From Trebonia sp. (GTDB taxonomy: Bacteria; Actinomycetota; Actinomycetes; Streptosporangiales; Streptosporangiaceae), in contig JASHPP010000611.1 in assembly GCA_030038035.1 (NCBI GenBank), positions 1 to 31,531 of the forward strand: DNA of 31,531 nt, read 5' to 3'. Of this stretch, positions 8,405-16,482 are shown piece by piece (positions within the stretch are counted from its first letter, which is position 1; the number at the start of each line of letters is the position of its first letter). Both the position numbers and the translations under genes were made by a program. The notes under the pieces are model-generated. The model ran no database searches and was not told the DNA's origin. It worked only from the letters and a program-made list of their open reading frames with translations.

Positions 8405-9844
8405 TGCCGGTAACACTCCACGTCCTGGGTCTGTCGGGATCGGTCGGTCACGGTCGATGGCCCCGGCGGGACGGTTCAGCGCGGACTCGTCCGCGATGTC
8501 GTAACCCGCGAAGAGCCGGCCGGGGTCGCGGGCGGCGCGGATCTGGCCGAAGCGCTGCCAGGCGGCGTCACTCATGAACCGGTCGGGCCGGACGGTGAAG
8601 TCGCTGTCGCCCAGGTAGCAGCCGGCCGCGAACGGCCTCAGGCGGCGCATCGTGTCATCGACCCAGCTCCGGCAGTGCGGGTCGCTGGCTGGCGACTCGC
8701 ACACGACATAGGTGGCGAAGTAGATGTCGGTCTGCAGGGACAGCGCCATGTCCGGCATCGGCCGGCCAGGCTCAGGCGAGGCCGGCCTGCCAGCGAGGTC
8801 GAACCAGAGAGAAAATGACTTGGCCGTCGGCAGCCCGGTGAACGCCGGCGTCAGCGCCGGGATCAGCGACCCGGGATCGCCGGCGAGATAGGCATTGTCG
8901 ACGAAGTAGCGGTGCCCTTCGGGATTGGCGCGCAGCTGCTCGGCCCGCAGCTCGGAGATCGTCACCGGCTGGCCGATCTTGCGGACCAGGGCCTTGCCCG
9001 CGACCGGACAGGTGTCCAGCGCGGCAAGCGCGGCCGGGCCGCCATCGAAGGTGACCCCGTCCACGACCAGGGCCGGCCCGCCGCCGTCAAGCTCCGGCGG
9101 CAGCGGCGGAGTGATGCCGACCGCGACAAGCTCGACCGACCGCGGCACGTCGTGACGTGCGGCGTGCAGCCAGGCGAGCACCTCGGCCGCCACCGACGCC
9201 GGGTACACGTAGGTGGTCTGGGTCAGCTCGCGGTACCTTGGCCTGGTGCGCAGCCGGAACGCCGTGACCACGCCGAAGAATCCGGGCCCGCCCCCGCGCG
9301 CCGCCCAGAACAGGTCGGCGTTGTCGGCCTCGTCGCACCAGAGGATCTCGCCGCCCGCGGTAACTACCTCGGCCGCCGCGATGGACTCCGCCGCCCAGCC
9401 CCAGCCTCGGCAGTTCCAGCCCATCCCGCCCTGCAGCAGGAAGCCGCCGATTCCCACGGTCGGGCAGTGCCCGCCGGCGAAGAACCGGTCCTGGGCGGCG
9501 AGGAACGGGTCGAGGTCGCTGCCGCCGCGAACCGCCGGGCCGGCGGTGACGATTCCCGTTTCCTCGTCATAGCTCAGGCCGGTAAAGGCGGCCAAGTCGA
9601 TGAGCAGCGTGTTGTCCCGCAGCGACCAGGAGGCCCAGCTGTGCCCGCCGGAGCGGACGGCGACCCGCAGCCCCTCCTCGCGGGCCAGCCGCACCCCGGC
9701 TGCCACGTCGGCGGCATCGGCGGCGCACAGCACGGCGGCCGGCCGCCGGGACGGCCGCCGCTTGTTGAAGATCCGGCCGACCGCGGCGTCGCCGAACCCC
9801 TCATCGCCGGGGCGCAGCAGCCGGCCGGTGAACGGTCCGGGCAT
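7070..9844 (-). CDS. FAD-binding (BBE-type) oxidase fused to a HisD-like dehydrogenase
   Basis: One uninterrupted frame of 924 codons joins two complete enzymes. Residues 1 to about 465 are a berberine-bridge/6-hydroxynicotine-oxidase-type FAD protein: His68 in RSGGHSW and Cys127 in GGHCPTVGIGG are at the positions that give bicovalent FAD in this family, and the domain ends with the usual RDPGRLFAGY segment. A Pro-rich linker (about 466-480) leads to Met481, where a full 444-aa histidinol-dehydrogenase-family protein begins. ATG at 9844 overlaps the stop of the NTF2-like gene (ATGA). The product may be a true two-enzyme fusion, or the first gene has lost its stop codon while the second keeps its own start. 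The FAD half should oxidise an alcohol, amine or sugar with O2. Confidence 0.8.
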   Translation of the reverse strand: MPGPFTGRLLRPGDEGFGDAAVGRIFNKRRPSRRPAAVLCAADAADVAAGVRLAREEGLRVAVRSGGHSWASWSLRDNTLLIDLAAFTGLSYDEETGIVTAGPAVRGGSDLDPFLAAQDRFFAGGHCPTVGIGGFLLQGGMGWNCRGWGWAAESIAAAEVVTAGGEILWCDEADNADLFWAARGGGPGFFGVVTAFRLRTRPRYRELTQTTYVYPASVAAEVLAWLHAARHDVPRSVELVAVGITPPLPPELDGGGPALVVDGVTFDGGPAALAALDTCPVAGKALVRKIGQPVTISELRAEQLRANPEGHRYFVDNAYLAGDPGSLIPALTPAFTGLPTAKSFSLWFDLAGRPASPEPGRPMPDMALSLQTDIYFATYVVCESPASDPHCRSWVDDTMRRLRPFAAGCYLGDSDFTVRPDRFMSDAAWQRFGQIRAARDPGRLFAGYDIADESALNRPAGAIDRDRPIPTDPGRGVLPAMSKAYLKKAVPAAQVAAGLAEVKETVGAVIGDIRERGDEALREYSAKFDNWSPESFRLSAAQIEDVVAAVPEQVITDIQFAQSQVRRFARAQLASMTEIEVETLPGVFLGHKHLPVRSAGAYIPGGRYPLTASAHMTVLTAKVAGVERVAACTPPIRGEIPAATVAAAHLAGADEIYLLGGVQAVTALALGTQTIGKVDLLVGPGNAYVAEAKRQLFGEVGIDLLAGPTEILVIADGDADPRTVAVDLLSQAEHGPDSPAILVTTSRSLGETVLAYIEKILPGMPTVDFAGPAWRDHGQVIVTTDIDEAFAVADSFACEHVEVLTASPRDALEKMRSYGALFLGEGTCVSYGDKVIGTNHVLPTRGAARYTGGLWVGKYLKTVTYQEVRDPQSSALLGEVCGRASRVELFEGHARSGDIRAANVHGTRPSWLATALDAATLDSS

Positions 9845-10269
9845 CAGTGCGGTATCCCGAGGTCGGTAGCGGTGCCGTCGGCACGGGTGTAGATGAAGCT
9901 GTTGTAGGCGACCCTGACATCGGCGAACTTCCCGTCCGCGCGCAACCGGTACATGATCAGGCCATGGAAGTCGAAAGTCTCGCCGGCACGGATGAGGCCG
10001 AAGGGTGAGTTAGGGTCTTCGGTAAGCACCGCAAAATGGGTGTGCATCTGGATCGCGGCGGTCTGCTCGTCGCTGACGAACCGCTCGACGTTGAGCGACT
10101 CGCGCATCGAACGCCAGATCCGCGCGTAGTGCTCCTTCACCTCGGCAACGCCATTGAGCGCAAGAGTGCCGTTCAGCATGTGGACGTCGGGCGCCATGTA
10201 GTCCTCGAAGGCCCCTGGATCCTCCTTGTTGAAGCGGCTGATGTAAGTGTCGAAGTCGGCTCGTTCCAC
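9844..10269 (-). CDS. Nuclear transport factor 2 (SnoaL-like) family protein
   Basis: A 141-aa protein with the NTF2-like cone fold pattern: an N-terminal helix (YISRFNKEDPGAFEDYM), DVHMLNG, a strand pair around MHTHFAVL, FHGLIMYRLRADGKFADVRVA and a terminal strand with YNSFIYT. Members include small isomerases, cyclases, dehydratases and ring-hydroxylating dioxygenase beta subunits; here no dioxygenase alpha subunit is present, so a small catabolic isomerase/hydratase or binding protein is likelier. GTG at 10269 has GGAG 7 nt upstream. Its stop overlaps the start of the oxidase fusion gene by 4 nt (ATGA), so the two are coupled. Specific function is not known. Confidence 0.82.
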   Translation of the reverse strand: MERADFDTYISRFNKEDPGAFEDYMAPDVHMLNGTLALNGVAEVKEHYARIWRSMRESLNVERFVSDEQTAAIQMHTHFAVLTEDPNSPFGLIRAGETFDFHGLIMYRLRADGKFADVRVAYNSFIYTRADGTATDLGIPH

Positions 10270-10296
10270 TGGGGCTCCAATCTGCGGATGGCGGCG

Positions 10297-11271
10297 TCAT
10301 TTGATGGCGATGGGGTTGACCGGCGCGCCGACCCCGCCGGTGATCGGCAGGCCCGCGGCGACCAGGAGGAACTCGTAGACTCCGTCGGCGGCGCAGTCGG
10401 CGGCCAGCGCGTCGGTGTCGAACATCTCCCCGAGGAAGAGCCCGATGTTGGGAATCGCGATCTGGTGCAGGGGCAGGACGCAGGGCGGGTCGAACTCGTG
10501 CGGCCTGACCTCGACGGTGAACGTGTCGGTCGCGACGGCGGCGATCTCGCTGCCGTGCAGCCAGCCGAGCACACCGAACGACAGGCCTGGCGCCGCCCCC
10601 GTCGTGTACCCGCCCCAGCCGGCCAGGCGGCGGCAGCGGGCCAGCTGGCCGGTCCTGACCAGCACGATGTCGCCGCGGTCGATCGCGGATGACGGCCCTT
10701 GTGCCGCGATCGTCGTCCGCAGGTGGTGCTCGGTGATCACGAAACCGTCGGGCAGTTCCCCGTCGCCGACGGCGCGGCCCACGTCGAGCAGCACGCCGCG
10801 GGTGACGAACGAGGCCGCCTGCCGCTCGACACCGGTCACCTGGTCGCCGGCTCCGGTCACCACGTCCTCGCAGCGCCGCCCGTTCCAGGCGAACCCCTTG
10901 TCGTATACATGTCCGAGGCCGTCCCAGTGGGTACCTGCCCGAAGCGGCATAAACACGACGTCGTCGGCGTCGCCAAAGCCATGGGGAAGGCCCTGCGCGC
11001 CCGCGGCGGCTTCCAGGCCCGAGTCGAGCATGGTGTGGATCGGATTGCCCCGGCCGCGGCTGCCGCTGCGCGGCCCGTCCCTGTTGAACTCAAGGGCCAG
11101 CGAGAACACGCGGCCGGCGCGGGCAACTGCGACCGCGGCGGAACGCTTGCCGTCATCGATGTAGTTCAGCGTGCCGAGCGCGTCGTCCGGGCCCCATCGG
11201 CCCCAGTTCCGGTACTTGCGCCTGGCCTCGGCGAGCGCGTCGGTGAGGGTGCTTCCCGTGGGCTCGGTCAT
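10297..11271 (-). CDS. Cyclase family protein (kynurenine-formamidase-like hydrolase)
   Basis: A metal-dependent hydrolase of the cyclase family (PF04199), which includes kynurenine formamidase, isatin hydrolase and similar amide/lactone openers. The metal motif GTHxDxxxH is visible as GTHWDGLGH, giving His115, Asp117 and His121. Counting from ATG 11271 the protein has 324 aa, longer than the roughly 210-aa KynB type and similar to the longer catabolic group. A GTG at 11316 would add 15 residues and overlap the VOC gene by 11 nt; neither start has a strong ribosome-binding site. Within the operon it could open a lactone, lactam or cyclic imide produced by the oxidases; that is inference. Confidence 0.85.
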   Translation of the reverse strand: MTEPTGSTLTDALAEARRKYRNWGRWGPDDALGTLNYIDDGKRSAAVAVARAGRVFSLALEFNRDGPRSGSRGRGNPIHTMLDSGLEAAAGAQGLPHGFGDADDVVFMPLRAGTHWDGLGHVYDKGFAWNGRRCEDVVTGAGDQVTGVERQAASFVTRGVLLDVGRAVGDGELPDGFVITEHHLRTTIAAQGPSSAIDRGDIVLVRTGQLARCRRLAGWGGYTTGAAPGLSFGVLGWLHGSEIAAVATDTFTVEVRPHEFDPPCVLPLHQIAIPNIGLFLGEMFDTDALAADCAADGVYEFLLVAAGLPITGGVGAPVNPIAIK

Positions 11272-11305
11272 GCGTGCCCGGCCATGATGGCTGCCATGGG
11301 GCGGC

Positions 11306-11725
11306 TCATGCGCCACGGTCGGAGGCAGCCTCGACGAACTCGATGAGGTTGCCGTCGACGTCAGCGATGAAGGCCATCCGCACTCCTGGCTCCGGGGATG
11401 GCCGGGGCTCCCACACCGGCACCGCGCCGCACGCGACGACCCCGGTGAAGGCGCCGTCTAGGTCGCTCGTGACGAACGCGACGTGGCCGTAGCCGCGGGT
11501 GAGCAACGCGGCTGGCGGATCCTGCCCGCCGATGCCCTGGGCAGAGCCAGCCCGCTCGAAAAGCTCCACCCGGGTGCCGTGGCCGACCATGAAGCAGCCG
11601 CGCACCCCGAAGGGCGGTATCTCGAACGCGTAGCCCTCGGTCATCCCAAGCACGTCCGCGTACCATCTCTTCGCCCGCTCCAAGTCCGATACCGAGAGCC
11701 CGACGTGGTGGTGCCGCAGGTTCAT
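11306..11725 (-). CDS. Small VOC family protein (glyoxalase/dioxygenase fold)
   Basis: A 139-aa single VOC unit with two beta-alpha-beta-beta-beta modules: LRHHHVGLSVSDLERAKRWY at the start and GYGHVAFVTSDLDGAF in the second half, closing with DVDGNLIEFVEA. Potential metal ligands are a His of the HHH run at residues 5-7, His in the GYGHV segment and the Glu of LIEF. The frame is open upstream, but the ATG at 11725-11723 overlaps the permease stop (ATGA) and coincides with the start of the fold. It could be an epimerase, glyoxalase-like isomerase or small dioxygenase acting on a pathway intermediate. It lies between transporter and enzyme genes. Confidence 0.87.
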   Translation of the reverse strand: MNLRHHHVGLSVSDLERAKRWYADVLGMTEGYAFEIPPFGVRGCFMVGHGTRVELFERAGSAQGIGGQDPPAALLTRGYGHVAFVTSDLDGAFTGVVACGAVPVWEPRPSPEPGVRMAFIADVDGNLIEFVEAASDRGA

Positions 11726-12720
11726 ACCCTGTCCCTTACCTTCCGCTCCCGGCCGTACATGGCGACCACGATCATGATCAGCAGCCCGTAGACCATCTCC
11801 TGCACGCCGGCGCTGTAGTTGTGGGCCTCGAGCAGGTAGGTGACGACGGTCAGGATGAGCGCGCCGAGCACCGTGCGCCAGTAGTCGCCCCGCCCGCCGA
11901 ACATCGTGCCGCCGACGATCACCGCGGTAAGCGCAAGGAACAGGTAGGGGTCGCCGGCGTCCAGGTTCCCGCCGCCGTCCCCGGCCAGCAGGATGCCCAC
12001 GAACGTGGCCACCAGCGCGCTCACGATGAACCCCGCGGTCCATGTCCAGCCGGTGCGGACCAGGACCCGCCTCGCGGCGACCGGGTTGGTCCCGATGAGG
12101 TACACGCTGCGCCCGGCCCTGGTCCTGGCCAGCACGATCCCGGCGACCACGGCGAGCACCGCCCAGATGACCACGACCGGCGGCACGGGGATGCCGAACG
12201 TGCTCGTGGTGACCGAGACGGCCGAATCCGTCCAGTTCGGCGGGGTACCGGTCACCGCGCCGCTGGTCCAGCCGGTGAGCACCCCGGTCAGCAGCGAGCC
12301 GACCCCGAGGGTCACGACCAGCGGCTCGATGCGGAACCGGTAGGAGATCACGCCGTTGAGCGCGCCGCCGGTGACGGCCACCGCGCCCGAGAGCGCGATG
12401 GCGGCCCACACCGGCCAGTTGTCCACGCTGGTGAGCTCGGTGATGAACACGCCGCCCGCGGTGATGAAGGAGCCGACGGAAAAGTCGATGCCGCCGCCGA
12501 GCACCACAACCGTCTGCCCGGCCCCGGCGAGCCCGAGCAGCGCGGCCATGACCAGCATCGAGGAGATCGTGTCCCGCGACATCCAGCCGGGGATCGTGAC
12601 GGCGCCGACGAGGTAGAGCACCGCCAGCGCGGTGACCTGCAGCAGCGGGAAGCGTCGCTGCAGGTCGGCGATGTGGTGCCGGGACGCCAGCTGCCGCGGT
12701 GCCGCGCTGATCGTTGTCAT
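11722..12720 (-). CDS. ABC transporter permease, CUT2 (ribose-type) family
   Basis: A 332-aa inner-membrane permease with about nine or ten hydrophobic helices. The CUT2 signature is seen as VVLGGGIDFSVGSFITAGG (about residues 77-95), with GGALNGVISYRFRIEPLVVT following and a late IVGGTMFGGRGDYWRT loop. ATG 12720 overlaps the stop of the other permease (ATGA), and its own stop overlaps the VOC gene. Together with the neighbouring permease it probably forms a heterodimeric channel served by the double ATPase and the lipoprotein upstream. CUT2 systems import pentoses and similar polyols but also nucleosides and AI-2, so the presence among aromatic-type catabolic genes leaves the ligand open. 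Confidence 0.9.
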   Translation of the reverse strand: MTTISAAPRQLASRHHIADLQRRFPLLQVTALAVLYLVGAVTIPGWMSRDTISSMLVMAALLGLAGAGQTVVVLGGGIDFSVGSFITAGGVFITELTSVDNWPVWAAIALSGAVAVTGGALNGVISYRFRIEPLVVTLGVGSLLTGVLTGWTSGAVTGTPPNWTDSAVSVTTSTFGIPVPPVVVIWAVLAVVAGIVLARTRAGRSVYLIGTNPVAARRVLVRTGWTWTAGFIVSALVATFVGILLAGDGGGNLDAGDPYLFLALTAVIVGGTMFGGRGDYWRTVLGALILTVVTYLLEAHNYSAGVQEMVYGLLIMIVVAMYGRERKVRDRV

Positions 12721-13673
12721 GCGGTCCTCGCTTGGGTCGCGCTCGCCAGCCCGGCGCCGAAGATCACGGCGATGATCAGCAGGGCACCGTAGATCGCGTC
12801 CGTCCAGGTGTCCGGCACGCGGGCGGCGCTGAGCACGTTCGTGATCAGGTACATGCACCCGGCGCCGAACAGCGAGCCGATAAGGCTGCCGCGCTTGCCG
12901 GTGAACGCCGTGCCGCCGAGGGCCACCGCGGCCAGCGCGACCAGCGTGTACATCGTCGCGTCGCCCGCCTCGCCCTCCCGCAGCACCGCCATCAGCGCGA
13001 GCCCGCCGACGCCGGCGAACAGGCCGCCGGTCGCGTAGGCGTAGACCCTGACCCTGGTCACGTCCACGCCGGCGGAGAACGCGGTGGCGTCGTCGCCGCC
13101 GGTCGCGTACAGGTTCCGCAGGTAGGCGGTGCGGGACAGCGCGAGCCAGACCAGCAGCACGAACCCGATCGAGATCAGCCCGCCGGGGATGGGGCCGAAC
13201 GAGTTGGCCAGGTCATTGGTCCACCAGGTGGAGCCCTGCGGCGTGGTCGCGCCCTCGATCTGGGTAGCCAGGCCGGTGAGAATGAAGTTCATGCACAGCG
13301 TCGCGACCACCGGCTGGAAGCGCAGCACGGTGACGAGCGTGCCGTTGAGCGCGCCCACCGTGGCGCCCGCGACCAGGCAGAAGGGCACGACGATCCACAC
13401 CGAGCCGAGTCCGTGTGGCAGCAGGTCGGCCACGATGACCATGTCGATCACGGTCATCAGCGGGCCGATCGAGATGTCGATGCCCCCGCCGCCGGACATG
13501 ATCGCGGGTGTGGACGCGAGGGCGGCGATCGCGAACGGCGCGAAGATGGCCAGCGTTTCGGCCCAGTTGGAGGGGCTCGCGAACCTGGGCTGCGCGACGA
13601 TGTTGGCGATCAGCAGCGCCACGAACACCGCGAGCGCGAACGCGTATGGCCGGGATCGCAGGAAGCGCGTCAT
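12717..13673 (-). CDS. ABC transporter permease, CUT2 family (second subunit)
   Basis: A 318-aa multi-helix membrane protein paralogous to its neighbour. The CUT2 loop appears as IMSGGGGIDISIGPLMT near residues 58-74, then GALNGTLVTVLRFQPVVATL, and a C-terminal VALGGTAFTGKRGSLIGS loop. ATG 13673 overlaps the ATPase stop and its TGA overlaps the next ATG, so the subunits are made in fixed ratio. Two different permeases in one CUT2 operon point to a heterodimer, unlike the one-permease system at 26137-29780. Sequence divergence from the partner is high, so this is not a recent duplication. Confidence 0.9.
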   Translation of the reverse strand: MTRFLRSRPYAFALAVFVALLIANIVAQPRFASPSNWAETLAIFAPFAIAALASTPAIMSGGGGIDISIGPLMTVIDMVIVADLLPHGLGSVWIVVPFCLVAGATVGALNGTLVTVLRFQPVVATLCMNFILTGLATQIEGATTPQGSTWWTNDLANSFGPIPGGLISIGFVLLVWLALSRTAYLRNLYATGGDDATAFSAGVDVTRVRVYAYATGGLFAGVGGLALMAVLREGEAGDATMYTLVALAAVALGGTAFTGKRGSLIGSLFGAGCMYLITNVLSAARVPDTWTDAIYGALLIIAVIFGAGLASATQARTA

Positions 13674-15250
13674 CGGCTGCCCTCCTGACCGAAGAAGGCG
13701 GACACCAGGGCGGCGCGCGACAGCCCGTCGCGTTCCACGACGGCGCCCACGGTCCCCTCGCGGAAGACGAGCACCCGGTCCATCAGCTCCACGTGCTCGT
13801 CCACCTCGGTGGACAGCATCACGACCGCGACCCCGTCGGCGGCGAGCTTGTCGAGCAGCATGTAGATATCACGTTTGGCGCCGAGGTCGATGCCGCGGGT
13901 CGGGTCGTTGAGCAGCAGGATTCGCGGCTCGCGGGCGAGCCAGCGGGCAATGACGACCTTCTGCTGGTTGCCGCCCGACAGCGTGGTGATGAGGTCCGTG
14001 GGCTTGCCCATCCGGATGCCAAGGCTCTCGCGGTAGGCGGCGAGCCGGCCGCGCAGCGCGGCATGGGACAGCAGGCCGGCCCTGCGGTCGGCGCGGGACG
14101 TGACCACGCCGAAGTTCTCCTGGACCGACAGCGGCGCGAACAACGATTCGGCCCGCCTATCCCGCGGCACGTAGCCGATGCCGAGCGCAGCCGCGTGCCG
14201 GGCGGACCGGATAGGCGTCTGAACCGGACCGGTGACGCGGAGCACCTGGCCGTTCTGATGACCCTGCCAAAGCGCGCGGAGGAACTCGTCCTGTCCGTGA
14301 CCCTCGAGCCCGGCCAGTCCGACGACCTCCCCCGCGCTGAGCGTGAAAGATACCGGCGCCGCGCCCGGCCGCAGCCTCAGGTCGCGCACCTCGAGCACGC
14401 CATCGGCCGACGCGGGGCGCTCGAGCCGCTGGTGCGCGCTCTTGCCGCCGGCCAGGTGGTCCGTGCCGGTCATCAGCTGCACGAGTTTGTCCGGCGTGGC
14501 CTCGGCGCGGGTCAGCGTGCCCACGGACTCTCCCGAGCGCAGCACGGTCACGCGGTCGGCGATCTCGCCGATCTCGTCCATCCGGTGCGAGATGAACAGC
14601 ATGCACATCCCGCCCGTGCGACGGCGTCCGATCGCGACGAACAGCCGGTCCCTGGTGGCGACGTCGAGCGCGGACGTCGCCTCGTCCAGGATCAGCACCC
14701 GCGGCTCGCGCAGCAGCACGCGGACGATCGCGCATGCCTGCCGCTGGGACAGGGGAAGCGCGCCGGCGGGGGCGTCGAGGTCGATGCCGCCGGGCAGCAG
14801 TTCGGCGAACGCCGCCCTCGCCCGTCGTCGGCGCTCGGGATCGGGCAGGGGAGCGCCGAACGTGGTGTCCGCGCCGAGCCAGGCGTTGTCAAGGACCGAG
14901 CGGGAGTCGACGACGAGCACCTCCTGGAACACCGCCATGATCCCCGCGCTGATGGCGGCGGCCGGGCTGCGCAGCGCGGGCGCCGCAACCAGGCGTCCGG
15001 CGGTGCCCGCGAGCTCGACGGACCCGGCGTCCGGCCGGTGCACCCCGGTGAGGATCTTCACCAGGGTGGACTTGCCCGAGCCATTCTCGCCGATGATCGC
15101 GTGCACCTCGCCCGCGCGGAACTCCGCCGAGCAGGAGCGCAGGGCCACCGTCGGGCCGAAGGCCTTGGCGAGCCCGGTGACGCGCAGCGCGACCGAGCCC
15201 GCCTTTGCCGTCAGGCCTGCCGGAGTCTCACTTGGTGAAGATGGAGTCAA
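13670..15250 (-). CDS. Sugar-type ABC importer ATP-binding protein (two ABC domains)
   Basis: A 526-aa tandem ATPase of the RbsA/CUT2 type. The first domain has Walker A GENGSGKS near residues 54-61 and Walker B LILDEATSALD. The second domain has the expected degenerate P-loop (LAGLEGHGQDEF), an intact signature LSGGNQQK and Walker B LLLNDPTRGIDLG, in which the usual DE pair is ND. The start is doubtful: TTG 15250 overlaps the end of the lipoprotein gene by 23 nt and lacks a clear ribosome-binding site, but no ATG or GTG lies between it and the fold. The protein should energise import through the two permeases encoded next to it. Confidence 0.9.
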   Translation of the reverse strand: MTPSSPSETPAGLTAKAGSVALRVTGLAKAFGPTVALRSCSAEFRAGEVHAIIGENGSGKSTLVKILTGVHRPDAGSVELAGTAGRLVAAPALRSPAAAISAGIMAVFQEVLVVDSRSVLDNAWLGADTTFGAPLPDPERRRRARAAFAELLPGGIDLDAPAGALPLSQRQACAIVRVLLREPRVLILDEATSALDVATRDRLFVAIGRRRTGGMCMLFISHRMDEIGEIADRVTVLRSGESVGTLTRAEATPDKLVQLMTGTDHLAGGKSAHQRLERPASADGVLEVRDLRLRPGAAPVSFTLSAGEVVGLAGLEGHGQDEFLRALWQGHQNGQVLRVTGPVQTPIRSARHAAALGIGYVPRDRRAESLFAPLSVQENFGVVTSRADRRAGLLSHAALRGRLAAYRESLGIRMGKPTDLITTLSGGNQQKVVIARWLAREPRILLLNDPTRGIDLGAKRDIYMLLDKLAADGVAVVMLSTEVDEHVELMDRVLVFREGTVGAVVERDGLSRAALVSAFFGQEGSR

Positions 15251-16472
15251 TGTAGGCGCCAGACACGTACGCGCTTGGCGGGCCGATCGCGGTTCCAGCG
15301 GAGTTGATCGTCCAGCTCGAGCTCACGTCCACGTACTGCGTCAGGTCGGCGCTGGTCGCCAGCGGCGGGTCGATCGCCAGCGTGTTGATCTTCACGCCGT
15401 CGCCGATCAGCATCTTGTGCGCCACGACAGACGCCGCGTAGGCCAGGCCGTTGGGGGTGTTCGCCAGCGCGACACCGTCGAAGGTTGACTCGTGCTGCAG
15501 CCAGTAGGCGAGGCCACCGTCGTCCAGGCCGTTGTTCGTGATGACCGGGACGGTCCGGCCGGCCTGCTCGAACGCCTCGATCACGCCGGAGGTGAACGGC
15601 CCCGCCGTGATCACGCCGGCCACCGGCTGGGGGTGCGTGTTGAGGTAGCTCAGCACCTGCTGCTTGGCGATCGACGCCTCGAACTGGGTCACGATCGACT
15701 CGTTGGTCGTGATCTGCGGGCAGAGCTTCAGCACGTCGTTCGCGCCATTCGCGGTGTCGGTGTCGATCGGCACCCCGGGGATCCCGTGGAGGAACAGGAC
15801 CAGGCCCTTGCCCTTCGCCTGCTGCACCACGAACTGCGCGAGCTTCATACCGCCGAGCACCGAGTTCGGCACCACGTTGACCGCGTTCGCGTCGGCGATT
15901 TCGTTCAGCACGCCGATCGTCGGAATGCCTTCCTTGGCCGCCTTGTCGATAAGCGAGTTGTACGCGGTCGGGGACTGCGCCTGGGCGATGATCATGTTGA
16001 CGCCATCGTTGAGCAGCGTCTGATACCCCTGCAGCTGGTCCGTCACCGAGGCCGAAGACGGCACGAGCGCGATCGTGGAGTAGCCGTAGGCCTGCAGGTC
16101 GGACTCGAGCGAGCTCTCGAGCACGGGCTGGAAGCCGTTGCTCAGGCCGTCGATGAGGATGCCGACCTTGATCTTGCCGGTCAGGCCCTTCCAGGTAGAC
16201 CAGGGCGACTTGTAGATCGTGCCGTCAAAGCCGTCGTAGTTCGCGGCGTAGCTGCCCAGCGAGGCCACCAGCCCGCTCTGGTCGTTGTAGGCGATGTCCG
16301 GGATCGTCCCGCAGCTCCCGGTGAGCGCGGACGCGGAGCTAGCACTCGCCGTCGGTGAGCTCGACGAGCTCGGCGCGGTCGTGGTCGACGAGCTCGACGA
16401 GCACGCGGTGGCCGCGGCGAGCAGCAGCGCGCCACCGAGGCCAAGCGTCAGCCGCACGGTTTTATGTCTCAT
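15228..16472 (-). CDS. Sugar-type ABC importer substrate-binding lipoprotein
   Basis: A 414-aa extracytoplasmic binding protein of the Peripla_BP_4 (ribose-binding-like) class. It starts with a basic n-region (MRHKTVR), a hydrophobic segment and a lipobox-like LAAATAC with Cys24, then a Ser/Thr/Pro/Ala linker to about residue 50. The ligand-binding fold follows, with KVGILIDGLSNGFQP, the TLLNDGVNMIIAQAQ segment and the hinge region VAGVITAGPFTSG. ATG 16472 has a strong AAGGAG. It lies between the dioxygenase gene and the ATPase gene in the catabolic operon, so its ligand is probably the pathway substrate. Residues that bind the ligand cannot be named by eye. Confidence 0.9.
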   Translation of the reverse strand: MRHKTVRLTLGLGGALLLAAATACSSSSSTTTAPSSSSSPTASASSASALTGSCGTIPDIAYNDQSGLVASLGSYAANYDGFDGTIYKSPWSTWKGLTGKIKVGILIDGLSNGFQPVLESSLESDLQAYGYSTIALVPSSASVTDQLQGYQTLLNDGVNMIIAQAQSPTAYNSLIDKAAKEGIPTIGVLNEIADANAVNVVPNSVLGGMKLAQFVVQQAKGKGLVLFLHGIPGVPIDTDTANGANDVLKLCPQITTNESIVTQFEASIAKQQVLSYLNTHPQPVAGVITAGPFTSGVIEAFEQAGRTVPVITNNGLDDGGLAYWLQHESTFDGVALANTPNGLAYAASVVAHKMLIGDGVKINTLAIDPPLATSADLTQYVDVSSSWTINSAGTAIGPPSAYVSGAYIDSIFTK

Positions 16473-16482
16473 TCGGTTCTCC

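Noticed and set aside
12714..13688. Long plus-strand frame over the permease gene
   Set aside because: Same GC-skew artefact; composition (His, Asp, Gly, Arg-rich) is not protein-like and the permease on the other strand is unambiguous.
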